Of a DNA stretch of 64,000 nucleotides, positions 34,865 through 44,900 are shown one piece after another. Origin of the DNA: Actinoallomurus sp963799975 (lineage in GTDB: Bacteria; Actinomycetota; Actinomycetes; Streptosporangiales; Streptosporangiaceae); assembly GCA_963799975.1 (NCBI GenBank), contig CAWCZF010000001.1, positions 372,001 through 436,000 on the forward strand, in the 5' to 3' direction. Position 1 is the first letter of the stretch. The number at the start of each line of letters is the position of its first letter. The notes under the pieces were generated by a model. The model had not been told where the DNA came from and did no database searches. It was given only the letters and a program-made list of their open reading frames with translations. A program made the position numbers and the translations under genes.

Positions 34865-35829
34865 GCCTCCTGCCTCCTCTGTATGCGGATGTAGAGCAGC
34901 CCGAAGGCCAGAGCGATGATGATGAGGACGTTGCCGACGGCGGCACCGGGGCCGAACTGCGGCAGCAGCGATCCGAACCCGAGCCGGTACGACCAGGTGG
35001 CCAGCGTCGAGGAGGAGTCCCCGGGACCGCCCTTCGTCATGATCCAGATCAGGTCGAAGACCTTGAGCGTGTAGACGAAGCCGAGCAGCAGCACGACCAT
35101 GGTGACCGGCCGCAGCAGCGGGAACGTGAGCCGGCGGAACTGCTGCCACGCTCCCGCGCCGTCCAGCGCGGCCGCCTCGTACAGGTCGGTGGAGATGTTC
35201 TGCAGCCCGCTGTGCAGGATGACCAGGTTGAACGGGATGCCGATCCAGATGTTGGCGATGATCACCGAGGTGAGGGCCCAGTGGGGCGAGCCGAGCCAGT
35301 CGACCGGGGAGACGCCGACGAAGTGGAGGGCGTAATTGACGACACCGCTCTCGCTGTTGAGCATCCACGCCCAGGTGGACGAGGACACGATCAGCGGCAG
35401 CAGCCAGGGGACCAGGAACAGGGCGCGCAGGACACCGGAGAGGCGGAAGTGCCGGTTGAAGAAGACGGCCAGAGCGAGCCCCGCTCCGTACTGGACGGCG
35501 ATCGAGACCAGCGTGAAGACCAGGGTGTTACGGATCGCCGGCCCGAACGTCGGGTCGTGCAGCACCTGGTTGAAGTTGGCCCAGCCGGCGAACGGCGCGT
35601 TGCCTTCGACGAAGGACCGCACCGTGTAACGGCGCAGGCTGAGGTCCAGGTTTCGATAGAGCGGATAGACGTAGAGCACGGCCAGATAGATCACCAGGGG
35701 CAGCACGAACGCCCAGGCGGTGAGCTGGCTCCTCCGGTGGCGTACGCGGCCGTGCCGTCTCCCGGAGCCTGCCATCGCCCGGAACGCGGCCGGCGACCGC
35801 TGCGGGTGGTCGGTTCGGGCGATGGTCAT
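34861..35829 (-). CDS. ABC sugar permease, MalF type
   Basis: 322 residues. First helix in LTAWAFVLPLVIYLAVLYVY, periplasmic loop NFNQVLHDPTFGPAIRNTL, EAA loop DLYEAAALDGAGAWQQFRRL, and last helix VLIIIALAFGLLYIRIQRRQ. Partner of the MalG-type protein. Starts 28 bp after the binding-protein gene. Confidence 0.93.
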   Translation of the reverse strand: MTIARTDHPQRSPAAFRAMAGSGRRHGRVRHRRSQLTAWAFVLPLVIYLAVLYVYPLYRNLDLSLRRYTVRSFVEGNAPFAGWANFNQVLHDPTFGPAIRNTLVFTLVSIAVQYGAGLALAVFFNRHFRLSGVLRALFLVPWLLPLIVSSSTWAWMLNSESGVVNYALHFVGVSPVDWLGSPHWALTSVIIANIWIGIPFNLVILHSGLQNISTDLYEAAALDGAGAWQQFRRLTFPLLRPVTMVVLLLGFVYTLKVFDLIWIMTKGGPGDSSSTLATWSYRLGFGSLLPQFGPGAAVGNVLIIIALAFGLLYIRIQRRQEA

Positions 35830-35857
35830 GCGTGCTCCTTGCTCGCGCCGGACGGGG

Positions 35858-37102
35858 TCAGCTGTGGGAGGCGGCGGCCTTCTGGGCCGTGTCGAGGGCG
35901 CCCTGTGGCGGTTTGCCGCCGGACAACGCCGACTGGACCGCGGCCCAGAGCTGCTGGGAGATCACGGGATACTTCGTGCCGAGGCCGTTGCTCGTACGCC
36001 CGCGGGCCGCGGCCACCGCGGACACCCACGGTTTGAGCGTCGCGTCCTTCTGGACCTGCTGCTGCTGCACCGCCGCGGTCGGCGCGACGTAGGACAGCGT
36101 GGTGTCGGTCGCCAGCAGGTTCCCCGGGTTGATCAGGCAGTTCACGATCTTCGTGGTGACGGCGTAACGGACGGTCTTCTTCTGCACGGGCACGGTGACG
36201 AACTCGCCGCCCGTGGGCACCGGCGCCGAGCCGCCGTGCACGCCGGGAACGTTGATGATCCCGTACGGGAAGCCGGCCTTGGCCGCGTTGGCGAGCTGCC
36301 AGGTGCCGTTCTCCCCGAAGGCGTACTTGCCGGTGGCGAACTCCTGCCAGCTCGTGGTCTGGGTGTTCTGGAGGACGTCCTTGGGCGCGAGTCCCTGGTC
36401 CACCCAGTTCTTCCACAGCGACAGCGCCGACACTCCGGCGGGGTCGTTCATCTTGGTCAGGTCGCCGCCGGCGCCCCAGAACCAGGGCAGGAACTGGAAA
36501 CTGCCCTCTTCGGTGCCGATGGCCGAGAAGGTGATGCCCTTCTTCCCTGCGGCCTTGGCCTTCTGCAGGGCGGAGGTCAGCGTCGCCCAGTCCTTGATGC
36601 TCGCGGGGTCGACGCCGGCGGCCTTAAGGACCTTCTTGTTGTAGTAGAGGGCCAGCGTGTTGGCGCCGATCGGGACGCCGTACGCGGCGCCGTCGAGCGT
36701 TCCCGCACCGATGATGTTCGGCTGGACGGTGGAGGTGTTCAGGCCCAGGTCACTCGCCTTGTTGAGGATGCCGGCCTGGACGAGCGTGGACACGACCGGG
36801 TTGTCGACCAGCATGACGTCGGGGGCGTTGCCCTGCTGGGCGGCGAGGAGAGCCTTGTTGCCCAGGTCCGTGGTGTCCATCGCGGTGCGCTTGACGCTGA
36901 CGCCGGCCTGCGTACCGCAGCTCGTGACCCGCTTGGCCCAGTCGGAGGAGGCGCCGAACTGCGGGTACGGGTCCCAGAAGGTGTACGTGCCCGACGCCGA
37001 TCCGCCGGAGTCGCTCCCGTCGGAGGAGGAGCACGCGGCGGCGGACGTCAGCGTGCCGGTGGCGAGCACGGCGGCGATGATGGCGTGGCTTGGATGTCTC
37101 AT
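35858..37102 (-). CDS. ABC sugar-binding lipoprotein
   Basis: 414 residues. Lipoprotein signal with Cys in TLTSAAACSSSDG. Extracellular solute-binding family 1 (Pfam SBP_bac_1/8-like): FWDPYPQFGASSDWAKRVTS, NAPDVMLVDNPVVSTLVQAG, EEGSFQFLPWFWGAGGDLTK, TGKYAFGENGTWQLANAAKA. Intact homologue of the shortened 27843-28895 protein. It captures an oligosaccharide at the cell surface and delivers it to the MalF/MalG pair. By the neighbouring GH127 the ligand is probably an arabino-oligosaccharide. Confidence 0.93.
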   Translation of the reverse strand: MRHPSHAIIAAVLATGTLTSAAACSSSDGSDSGGSASGTYTFWDPYPQFGASSDWAKRVTSCGTQAGVSVKRTAMDTTDLGNKALLAAQQGNAPDVMLVDNPVVSTLVQAGILNKASDLGLNTSTVQPNIIGAGTLDGAAYGVPIGANTLALYYNKKVLKAAGVDPASIKDWATLTSALQKAKAAGKKGITFSAIGTEEGSFQFLPWFWGAGGDLTKMNDPAGVSALSLWKNWVDQGLAPKDVLQNTQTTSWQEFATGKYAFGENGTWQLANAAKAGFPYGIINVPGVHGGSAPVPTGGEFVTVPVQKKTVRYAVTTKIVNCLINPGNLLATDTTLSYVAPTAAVQQQQVQKDATLKPWVSAVAAARGRTSNGLGTKYPVISQQLWAAVQSALSGGKPPQGALDTAQKAAASHS

Positions 37103-37131
37103 GGTGACCTCGTCAGAGTGGGGAAAGCCGG

Positions 37132-39063
37132 TCAGGAGGTTGGCAGCCAGACGCGCATGCTGCCGACGGCGCGGTTGGCCCATGCGTAGTACGGCACGGC
37201 GACCAGCTCCAGGGGGGTGCCCTGAGGCTGGGGCGAACGGGCGGGGCCGTACGGCCACCAGCCCGGCTCGGGAAGTGACCGCCGGTACCCGGTGCCGCCG
37301 ATGGTGACGACCCCGCCGAGCAGGTCAGGGCGTTCCTTGACGGTGAGCGGGCCGGTGGCGTCGATCACGACGTCGTCGAGGCCCCCTCCGGGGTGGTCTG
37401 CCTGTTCGAGGCAGTAGACGAGCGGGCCGCGTTCGATCGCGACGCAGCCCCGTACCGCGTCCGCCCGTGGGTCGGCGGACACCAGGCGCGGAGCGAGGTC
37501 GAAGTCCAGGACGACCTCGTCGCCGGTGGCCCAGGATCGGTGGATCCGGAGCCAGCCGTCCTCGACCTCGGCGTCGGTGGCGACACCATCGAGGGTGTAC
37601 TCGGTACACCATTGCGGGATTCGCAACGAGAGCGTCCAGGGTGTGCCGGGGGTCCGCTCGACGGTGATGGCGGTACGGCCGCGCCACGGATACCCGGTGT
37701 TAACGCTAACATTCAGCGGCGCGCCATCGACCTCGCCGTGGAAGACGCCGGAGCCGTACTGGTGGATCTGCAGACCCCGGCCGTCGGTGGAGGTGAAGTA
37801 GTGCTCCAGGCCGGCGAGCAGACGCATGACGTTCGGCGGGCAGCAGGCGCAGCGGAACCAGCGAGTCCGGCGGGACGACTGGTCGCCGCCCCCGTCGAGG
37901 TGATCGTCGCGCACCTGGAGCGGGTTGACGTAAAGCCAGCTCTCGCCGTCCAGCGACATCCCGGCGAGGAAGCCGTTGAACAGGGTGCGCTCGATCAGGT
38001 CGCTGTAGCGGGCCTGCCCGGTCAGCAGGGCCATCCGCCAGCTGAACTGGACGGAGGCGACGGCGGCGCAGGTCTCGCAGTACGCGCGTTCGGTCGGCAG
38101 CTCGTACGGGTCGCCGAAGTCCTCCTCGTCGTGATGCGCGCCGAGACCGCCGGTCAGGTGGGTCTTGGTGGCGGCCATGGCGTGCCACAGCCGGGCGCTC
38201 GCCGCGGCGAGAGACTCGTCGCCGGTCTCGATCGCCAGGTCGGCGGCGGCGGCCAGCAGGTACAACTGGCGCACGGCGTGGCCCTCGACCGTGTCGGCCT
38301 CGCGCAGCGGCACTCTGTCCTGGCAGTACGCCTCGTGACCGTGCAGGCCATGGCCGTGCCGGTCGACGAAGTAGCCGGCCAGGTCGAGGTAGCGCCCGTC
38401 GCCGGTCTCCCGGTACAGCTCGGCGAGCGCGGTCTCGACCTCTGGGTGGGCGTCGAACCCGTCGATCGGCCGCCCGCTGCCCGCGGGCCCGAAGACGGTG
38501 CCGAGGTGGTCGGCGAACCTGCGGGCCACGTCGAGGAGTTCCGTACGGCCGGTTGCGCGGTGGTGGGCGATCGCGGCCTGGATGAGGTGGCCGGCGTTGT
38601 ACAGCTCATGACCCCACCGCAGGTCGCTGTACCGGCCGTCACCTCGGCCGGACTGGAACCAGGTGTTGAGGTAACCGTCTCCCTGCTGCGCCGCGGCGAC
38701 CAGCGCCGTGACGCGGTCGGCCTCGGTGCTCAGCGCCGTGGTGTCCCGGCCGGCCACGGCGTCCTGGGCGAGCTGCCAGGACGCGGCCTCCAGCCACTTG
38801 TAGACGTCGGTGTCCTGGAAGGGATAGTCGCCACGGAAGGCGCCCTCGGTCTCACCCGCGACCACGCGCAGGTTGTGCAGGTTGCCCGCGGACTCCAGCA
38901 GCCGGGGACCCTGGGGAATGCAGACCTGGGCGTTGATCACGCGCCGGTCGTACCAGAAGCCGCCGGTCACCGCCGGTGCCTCGGTCGGGCGCAGAGCCGC
39001 TCGGGTCTGCGGACCGAGCCGGACCGGGCCGGTTCTGGCAGCGGACGAGGACGTACGGGACAT
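37132..39063 (-). CDS. GH127 beta-L-arabinofuranosidase
   Basis: 643 residues, no signal peptide. Landmarks: GGFWYDRRVINAQVCIPQGP, LRWGHELYNAGHLIQAAIAH, catalytic-type Glu in ERAYCETCAAVASVQFSW (~331), and nucleophile/zinc cysteines in RWFRCACCPPNVMRLLAGLE (~404-410). Family members cleave beta-L-arabinofuranosyl bonds such as those of plant hydroxyproline arabinosides and use a Zn-bound cysteine. ATG 39063 follows GAGGAGA. First gene of the five-gene operon; the perfect palindrome 40 bp upstream probably controls it. Confidence 0.9.
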   Translation of the reverse strand: MSRTSSSAARTGPVRLGPQTRAALRPTEAPAVTGGFWYDRRVINAQVCIPQGPRLLESAGNLHNLRVVAGETEGAFRGDYPFQDTDVYKWLEAASWQLAQDAVAGRDTTALSTEADRVTALVAAAQQGDGYLNTWFQSGRGDGRYSDLRWGHELYNAGHLIQAAIAHHRATGRTELLDVARRFADHLGTVFGPAGSGRPIDGFDAHPEVETALAELYRETGDGRYLDLAGYFVDRHGHGLHGHEAYCQDRVPLREADTVEGHAVRQLYLLAAAADLAIETGDESLAAASARLWHAMAATKTHLTGGLGAHHDEEDFGDPYELPTERAYCETCAAVASVQFSWRMALLTGQARYSDLIERTLFNGFLAGMSLDGESWLYVNPLQVRDDHLDGGGDQSSRRTRWFRCACCPPNVMRLLAGLEHYFTSTDGRGLQIHQYGSGVFHGEVDGAPLNVSVNTGYPWRGRTAITVERTPGTPWTLSLRIPQWCTEYTLDGVATDAEVEDGWLRIHRSWATGDEVVLDFDLAPRLVSADPRADAVRGCVAIERGPLVYCLEQADHPGGGLDDVVIDATGPLTVKERPDLLGGVVTIGGTGYRRSLPEPGWWPYGPARSPQPQGTPLELVAVPYYAWANRAVGSMRVWLPTS

Positions 39064-39103
39064 GGATCTCCTCGGTGGCGGCCTTCCGGCCACAACATGC
39101 ACG

Positions 39104-39119
39104 TTGCGCAATTGCGCAA
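39104..39119. promoter_or_regulatory. Perfect 16-bp palindrome upstream of the GH127 operon
   Basis: TTGCGCAATTGCGCAA, perfect palindrome. It lies between GH127 (minus) and the LacI gene (plus), 40 bp from the GH127 ATG. Typical symmetric LacI operator; the divergent LacI protein is the likely binder. Confidence 0.82.
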
Positions 39120-39266
39120 ACCTTTTCCATGCCGGAACGTACGGTTAACACGCCAGACCGTCAAGGGTGTTACCCCAGGTTTTCGCGGCGTCGTCGATGG
39201 ATGGCCAAGCGTTTGCCGGTGGTGGCATCATGGCGGGGCCAGCGAAGATTGAGCAAAGGACTGCGC

Positions 39267-40289
39267 GTGTCGGGACAGAGCCGCAACACCTCCCGGACGA
39301 GAGCCACGCTGAATGACGTGGCCGAACTGGCAGGGGTGAGCGTCGGCACGGCCTCCCGGGCCCTCAGCGGCAATGGGCGCATGCGACCCGAGACCCGCCG
39401 GCGGGTCAAGGACGCCGCTCAGTCGCTCGACTTCCGTCCCAACCAGCAGGCGCAGAGCCTGCACACCGGCCGGAGCTGGACCGTGGGTCTGATCACCACC
39501 GACGGAATCGGCCGATTCAGTATCCCGGTGCTCCTCGGCGCCGAGGACGCCCTGGGCGCGGGCAGGATCTCGGTCCTGCTCTGCGACACGCGCGGTGATC
39601 TCATCCGCGAACGCCATCACCTGCAGAACCTCATGGACCGGCGGGTGGACGGCATCATCGTCACCGGCCGCCGCACCGACCCACGCACCCCACTGCCCGG
39701 CGTCCACGACGGCGTCCCCGTCGCCTACGCCCTCTCCCCCTCCACCGATCCGCTGGACATCTCGATCGTCTCTGACGATGAGCAGGGTTGCGGACTGGCC
39801 ATCGAACACCTTCTGGGCAGCGGCCGCACCCGGATCGCCCACGTCACGGGCCCGGCCCACCACGCGGCCGCCGGCGACCGCGCCCGCTTCACCGAGCGCC
39901 TGCTGAACGACGCCTCACTGGGGTTCGCCACCGGCCGCGCCCACTTCGGCGACTGGAGCGAAGCATGGGGCCGGCGCGCGGCGGAGACGGTGCTGAGAGG
40001 GGAACCCGACACCGACGCGTTCTTCTGCGGCAACGACCAGATCGCCCGTGGAGTGACGGACAGCCTGCGTGAGCACGGCGTACGCGTGCCCGACCAGGTC
40101 GCCGTCGTCGGCTACGACAACTGGGACGCGATGACCCTCGCGTCCCGGCCGCCGCTGACCACCGTCGACGTGGACCTCACCGAGATCGGTCGCATCGCCG
40201 CCCTGCGTCTCCTCGAAGCGATCGACGACAAGCCGTCACCGGGCCTCCACCGGGTCCCGTGCCGGCTGATCGTCCGCGACTCCGCCTGA
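39267..40289 (+). CDS. LacI-family repressor of the GH127 operon
   Basis: 340 residues. HTH TLNDVAELAGVSVGTASRAL, hinge NGRMRPETRRRVKDAAQSLD, effector domain from TVGLITTDGIGRFSIPVLLG. GTG 39267 has AAAGGA six nt upstream. Divergent from the GH127 operon. Ligand is likely a sugar taken up by that operon. Confidence 0.9.
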   Translation: MSGQSRNTSRTRATLNDVAELAGVSVGTASRALSGNGRMRPETRRRVKDAAQSLDFRPNQQAQSLHTGRSWTVGLITTDGIGRFSIPVLLGAEDALGAGRISVLLCDTRGDLIRERHHLQNLMDRRVDGIIVTGRRTDPRTPLPGVHDGVPVAYALSPSTDPLDISIVSDDEQGCGLAIEHLLGSGRTRIAHVTGPAHHAAAGDRARFTERLLNDASLGFATGRAHFGDWSEAWGRRAAETVLRGEPDTDAFFCGNDQIARGVTDSLREHGVRVPDQVAVVGYDNWDAMTLASRPPLTTVDVDLTEIGRIAALRLLEAIDDKPSPGLHRVPCRLIVRDSA

Positions 40290-40504
40290 CCGGCGCGCCG
40301 ACGAGCCCGGGTGCGCCACAACCAGGTTGCGGGCCCGCTGAGCCACGGTGCTGATCTCATGTAGATCGTCGCCGTCGCGCTGGAGCATCTTCGTCACGTC
40401 GTGTGCCACCCAGGCGGGGCGGTCGGCCGCCAGGACGGTCGGCTCGGCCGGGCCGAGGCCACGATTTCTCAGAACGAGACGCCCTGCCGGGAGAATCATC
40501 GGCT

Positions 40505-40820
40505 TAGCTGGATCCAGGGGACCTAGCCAAGTCCGACGCTACGACGCCTGGCACCGCCACATCACCCTGGCCATGCTCGCCCACGCCTACCTGGCCGTCA
40601 CCGCAGCCCACGCCCCAAAAGCACACACGGCCTGGTCCACCTCACACCAGCAGAGATCCGCCGGCTCCTGGCACACCTGAGTCTTCAGCCCACCACGGTT
40701 GGAGAACACGATCACGCTCCTGGAACGCTCGCAGGGCGCAGACCCGGCGAAAGATCACTCACAGCAGCCGACGTTGCGTCGTCGACACCTTCGATCACCG
40801 ACATGACGATGCTTCCCCCC
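40505..40820 (+). pseudogene. IS701-like transposase remnant
   Basis: The segment RRYDAWHRHITLAMLAHAYL followed by AVTAAHAP is the C-terminal stretch of IS701/IS4-type transposases (WYRHITLAMLAHA pattern). A frame change near 40625-40640 then gives GLVHLTPAEIRRLLAHLSLQ, also typical of this end. No upstream DDE parts and no terminal repeats are visible. Only the 3' end of the insertion sequence survives. Confidence 0.65.
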
Positions 40821-40870
40821 CGAAGAAGTGGGTGACCCCACAGGCCACATGCTTCCCTGAAGATCACTCC

Positions 40871-41680
40871 TTACACACCAGGTGAGATACCCCCGATACC
40901 CCCCGGCGGAGCCTCGTGCTTTGCGGGGCTCGATTGTGGAGCGATCGGTGTCGTTGGCCGGGATCTGATCGGTTCGTAGTCGAGCCATGGGTTCTGGAGG
41001 AACTCGCTGCGATGGCTTGCGTGGTCACGGGTGCTGATCCGGAAGTACAGCGCGCGTCGGGTCTGGTTGGATTCGTAGTTTCCGCCGATGTTGTGGCCGA
41101 GGAGGTAGTGCGCGAGCAGCAGGTCCCCGGCCCGGCCCTTGACCTGCTCGGGCTCGGGCAGGTCGATCGGCGGGTAGGCGCAGTGCAGGTGTGGGCCGTG
41201 GTCGCGGAAGTATGCGGCATGAGTGAGATGCGTGCCCGGCCAGACCCAGAGGTTGCCGGAGTTCTCGGTGAGTTGATCGGTCATCAAGATTCCGGCCAGC
41301 AGGGTGAACGTGTCGCGGATCGGGGCGCCGGTCGGCTCGGAGTCGGCGGCGTCGATGTGAGGTCTGCCGGGGCGGTGCGCGTACGGCGGGATGTTCAGTG
41401 CGATTTGGACCTGCCACGGGTGCTCCAGTTTCCCGGTGCCGACCAGTTGTTCGGCGAGGGCGAACGCGGGGCTGTGGGTCAGCGGGGCTCTCAGTGCGGG
41501 TTCGTCCTTGGCCGGGAGGAAGTAGAAGTGGTTGCCGCGCTTGTCGGCAGCGGGTGGGTCGGCGGCGACGATCTCGTCGATCCGGCCGGCTGCCTGGGCC
41601 AGTAGATCGTCCCGCACCACCTGCGGGATCAGGACGAAGCCTCGCTCGGCGAACTCGTTGATCTGCTCCTCACCCAGCAT
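40871..41680 (-). CDS. PhyH-family Fe(II)/2-oxoglutarate oxygenase
   Basis: 269 residues. N-terminal INEFAERGFVLIPQVV; iron ligands H108 and D110 in RPHIDAADSE; distal His in LLLAHYLLGHNIGGNYESN (H191 or H196) and 2-oxoglutarate Arg in QTRRALYFRI. Phytanoyl-CoA-dioxygenase-like oxygenases hydroxylate diverse small molecules; substrate unknown. ATG 41680 chosen; GAGGGTTG lies upstream in the transcript. Isolated gene. Confidence 0.83.
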   Translation of the reverse strand: MLGEEQINEFAERGFVLIPQVVRDDLLAQAAGRIDEIVAADPPAADKRGNHFYFLPAKDEPALRAPLTHSPAFALAEQLVGTGKLEHPWQVQIALNIPPYAHRPGRPHIDAADSEPTGAPIRDTFTLLAGILMTDQLTENSGNLWVWPGTHLTHAAYFRDHGPHLHCAYPPIDLPEPEQVKGRAGDLLLAHYLLGHNIGGNYESNQTRRALYFRISTRDHASHRSEFLQNPWLDYEPIRSRPTTPIAPQSSPAKHEAPPGGIGGISPGV

Positions 41681-41925
41681 TCGATCAACCCTAGAGGGAC
41701 GGCATCCGTGGCGGCGAAGGGATTTCGGCGGAGCCAACGGGCCGGCCGGACACCGGCGTCCGGCATGGCCGGAGACTCGGCGTCCGCCATGAACGGCGAA
41801 CGTGTGGCGACGCGCTGTGGCAGGCGGGGCGCACTTGCCGTTGATCCGCCGGGTGAACGGGATGAATCGCCCGTACGATCATGACCGTGGTCGACTCACC
41901 CAACACCCGCGGCGGGAGCTGAACC

Positions 41926-44900
41926 GTGGGTGCGTCCGGCTACACGGCGGTGCCGGCCTCGTGGGCGGCGGCAGGCCGGGGGATGGGTGACGTCTCGTAC
42001 CGGATGGCGTCGGTCGTGGACACGTTGTGTCATCGCCTCGCGGCGGCAGGGGTGTGCTGGGGCGACGACGAGATCGGGCGTGCGTTCTTCAACGGCGACG
42101 GGAAGGACGCGGGCTTCGGTCGCTCACGGGACGCGGTGCTCGCCGATCTGGCCGACATGGTGAACCTGGTACGGGCGACCGGCGCGGTGCTGACCGTGTC
42201 CGGAGCCAACTACGCGGTGGCCGAGCGGGCGAGCGCGATCGGCGCGGCCACGGATGCCGGCCAGGGCGCTTCGGCGGGGGCGGAACTCTACCGGCTGCCC
42301 TCGGTGACGGCGGGGCTGGCCACGTCCGATCCCCCGCCTGCGATGTTCACCCGGATTCTGCGGTTCCTGGAGACGCTGGTCGGCGGGTGCCAGTGGCCCG
42401 ACGGCAGCATGGCGGGCCTGGCCGTGATGCGCGACGCGTTCCACGCCGCGGCTGCCTCGTTCGGTTCCCTCGCCGATGAGGTCGCCGGTCATCTCCAGCG
42501 GGTGACGGCCGACAACTCCGGCGTCGCCACGCAGAACTTCGCCTCCTTCGCGCGGGCTCTGCACGGCGGAGACGACGGGGGCGGCTTGCGCTGGCTGATC
42601 TCCGTCTGTCAGGGACTCGGGGACTGGATCGGCACCCTCATCGGAGAGAAGCGCGCCGCGCGACTGCAGTTCGAGTTGTCCTGCGCATTCTTGCTCGGGT
42701 TGTGGTCCGCGGCGCTGACGATCTCCGCGTTCACCGGCGGAGGCTCGGTCGCGGCCGCCACCGCCACCACGGAGGCAGAGGGTGCCGGGCTCAGGGCGCT
42801 GATCTGGAGCATCGCCAGGGCGGTCGGCCTGGGCGCGGTGTTCAGCGGCGGCATGGACACCGCCGGCCAGTTCGCCCGCATGCGCGAAGGAAAGGACTTC
42901 AGTTTCACCGAACTTGGTTTGGCCTCGGGCGAAGGCGCGGTGGCCGGTCTGGTGATGGGCGGGGCCGGTGCGTGGGTGGCCAGGTCCAGCAGGCCCTTCG
43001 CCACCACGCTGGCATCCTACCTGCGGGCCGGTGGGGTCAAGGGTGCCGTGAGCCGATTCGCCTTCGCCGGTACGACCGGCACCGCCGGCAACGTCGCTGC
43101 TCAGGCCGCCTTCGACCACGGCCACGTGGACTTCGTGCAGGCCGCCGAGTTCGGCTTCGGCATGGCCGGCCTCGAAGGCGCCAGGGAAGTCGGCCGGGCG
43201 GCCGCGAGACACTTCGGGAGCGGTCGGCCGCCGCAGGCGACCTCCGCCTCCGCCGCCGATCCCGTCAGGCCGCGTGCCGAGTCCGAGGCCCTCCTCATCC
43301 CGGTCCACGACGAGGGTGGTGTCCAGACCGAACCGGCCGATACCAGCGGCTCCGGCGAACCCACCCCGAGCGGCTCGCACCGCCTCGCCACGACCGACAC
43401 CCGGCTCGCCACGACCGCCACCCGACCCGTCACGACCGACGCCCGCGAGCCCACCTTGACGGCCGGGCGGGACACGGCCACGCAATCCGACTCGGTGACG
43501 CATCTCGACACCGCACCGTCGCGGCTCGCCGACGCGGCGTCCGATGGCGCGTCCGGCGCGAACACCTTCCCCAGCGTCGCCGACGCGCTGGGACGACCGC
43601 CCGCCTCTCCGGCAAGAGCCGCACCCGCCCCGCCCCGCGACGGCCAGACGCCGGGAGAAGCGCCTCTCACCCTCCCGCACCCGGTGCGGAACGACGGTAC
43701 GGGCGCCGGAGGCCGCGGCCGCCCCGGGGAAACGGGCGGCGCTCCGGCCACACCGGTTCACGACGAGCGTGTCACCGGCGCGTCACCGGCCGCCGCCGTC
43801 GCTGACGCCGCTCCGGCGGCGCGACCGGAGAAGGGCGCGGCCATGCCGGTCCCGGTCAAGCCGGGTCACGGCCACGCGGATCGGCCGTCCGTACCGGTGG
43901 CGGACCACGTCGCACCCGTGCACCCCGGTGCCGGCCCCGGCGCGCAACCGCATTCCGGCGGGCTCCCGCCACTCACGCTGGAGTCGCTGCGGGCGAGCAT
44001 GGACTCGGGCATACGAGAGGTCAGCCGGCTCACCGACGGGACCTCGTCCGCCACGGTGGATCTCGTGACGTACAACGACGGCCGGCGGGTCATCATGAAG
44101 TTCGATTCGGTCCCCCACACGGATGCCGAGTTCCTCTTCGCCGCGATGGGCCAGGCGATGGGCGCTCCGGTCCCTCGCGTGGTCGAGATGGGCCACCGGA
44201 CGGTCGCGATGGAGTACGTGGACGGCAGCAACGGCCTGCGGATAAGCCGGATGTACGGCGAGGACCATGTCAGTCAGCTCATCAGCCGGAGCGTGGAGGC
44301 ACGGCGACTCGGCGTTCTCGACGTCCTCGCACGCTACGCCGATCGTCACCGAAAGAACTGGCTGGTCGACAGTTACGGCTTGATCTGGGGGGTCGACCAC
44401 GCCTCGTCGTTCATCCGGGGCGCCCCCGATCCGGCGCTGGACCCGTTCGTCCGCGACCTCGTGACGGGCGGGCCCGACGGGAGCAGGATCATCGACCACC
44501 CGCTCAGCCGTAGGGACGTCGAGCTCATCGGCCGTGCCCTCGAACGGCTACGGCCGGAGTTCGAGCGGCGGGGACGGATCGGCTGGTACGACGGCGTCAT
44601 GATGCAGCTCGACGAGCTGGCGAGGCACGCCACCGGTACGCGCCCGCTCTACGACGACGCACACCCTTTCCCAGGGCATGAAGGCGCCGGGACCGGGCCG
44701 GCCGGTCCCGGCACGGGCGGGCCGCCGTCGCGCATCGAGCGTCTCCTGAACGCGGCCGACACTCCACCGACGCACGACACCCCGCCGACGCACGAGAGAT
44801 CCGGCCCGCAGGCAGCGTCCCCGACGCAGCCGGATCCTCACAAAAGCCTCAAATCTCCGACTCACAGCGACCGCGTGCTCGATCGTCAGTATCTCGATGA

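Noticed and set aside
33194..34894. Long plus-strand open frames over the GH127 operon (also 37393-39252)
   Set aside because: Shadows of the minus-strand operon; no start signals and no recognisable domains.
40348..40680. Intact small transposase gene
   Set aside because: The upstream half of that frame is not transposase-like, the family C-terminus continues in another frame, and no inverted terminal repeats are visible.
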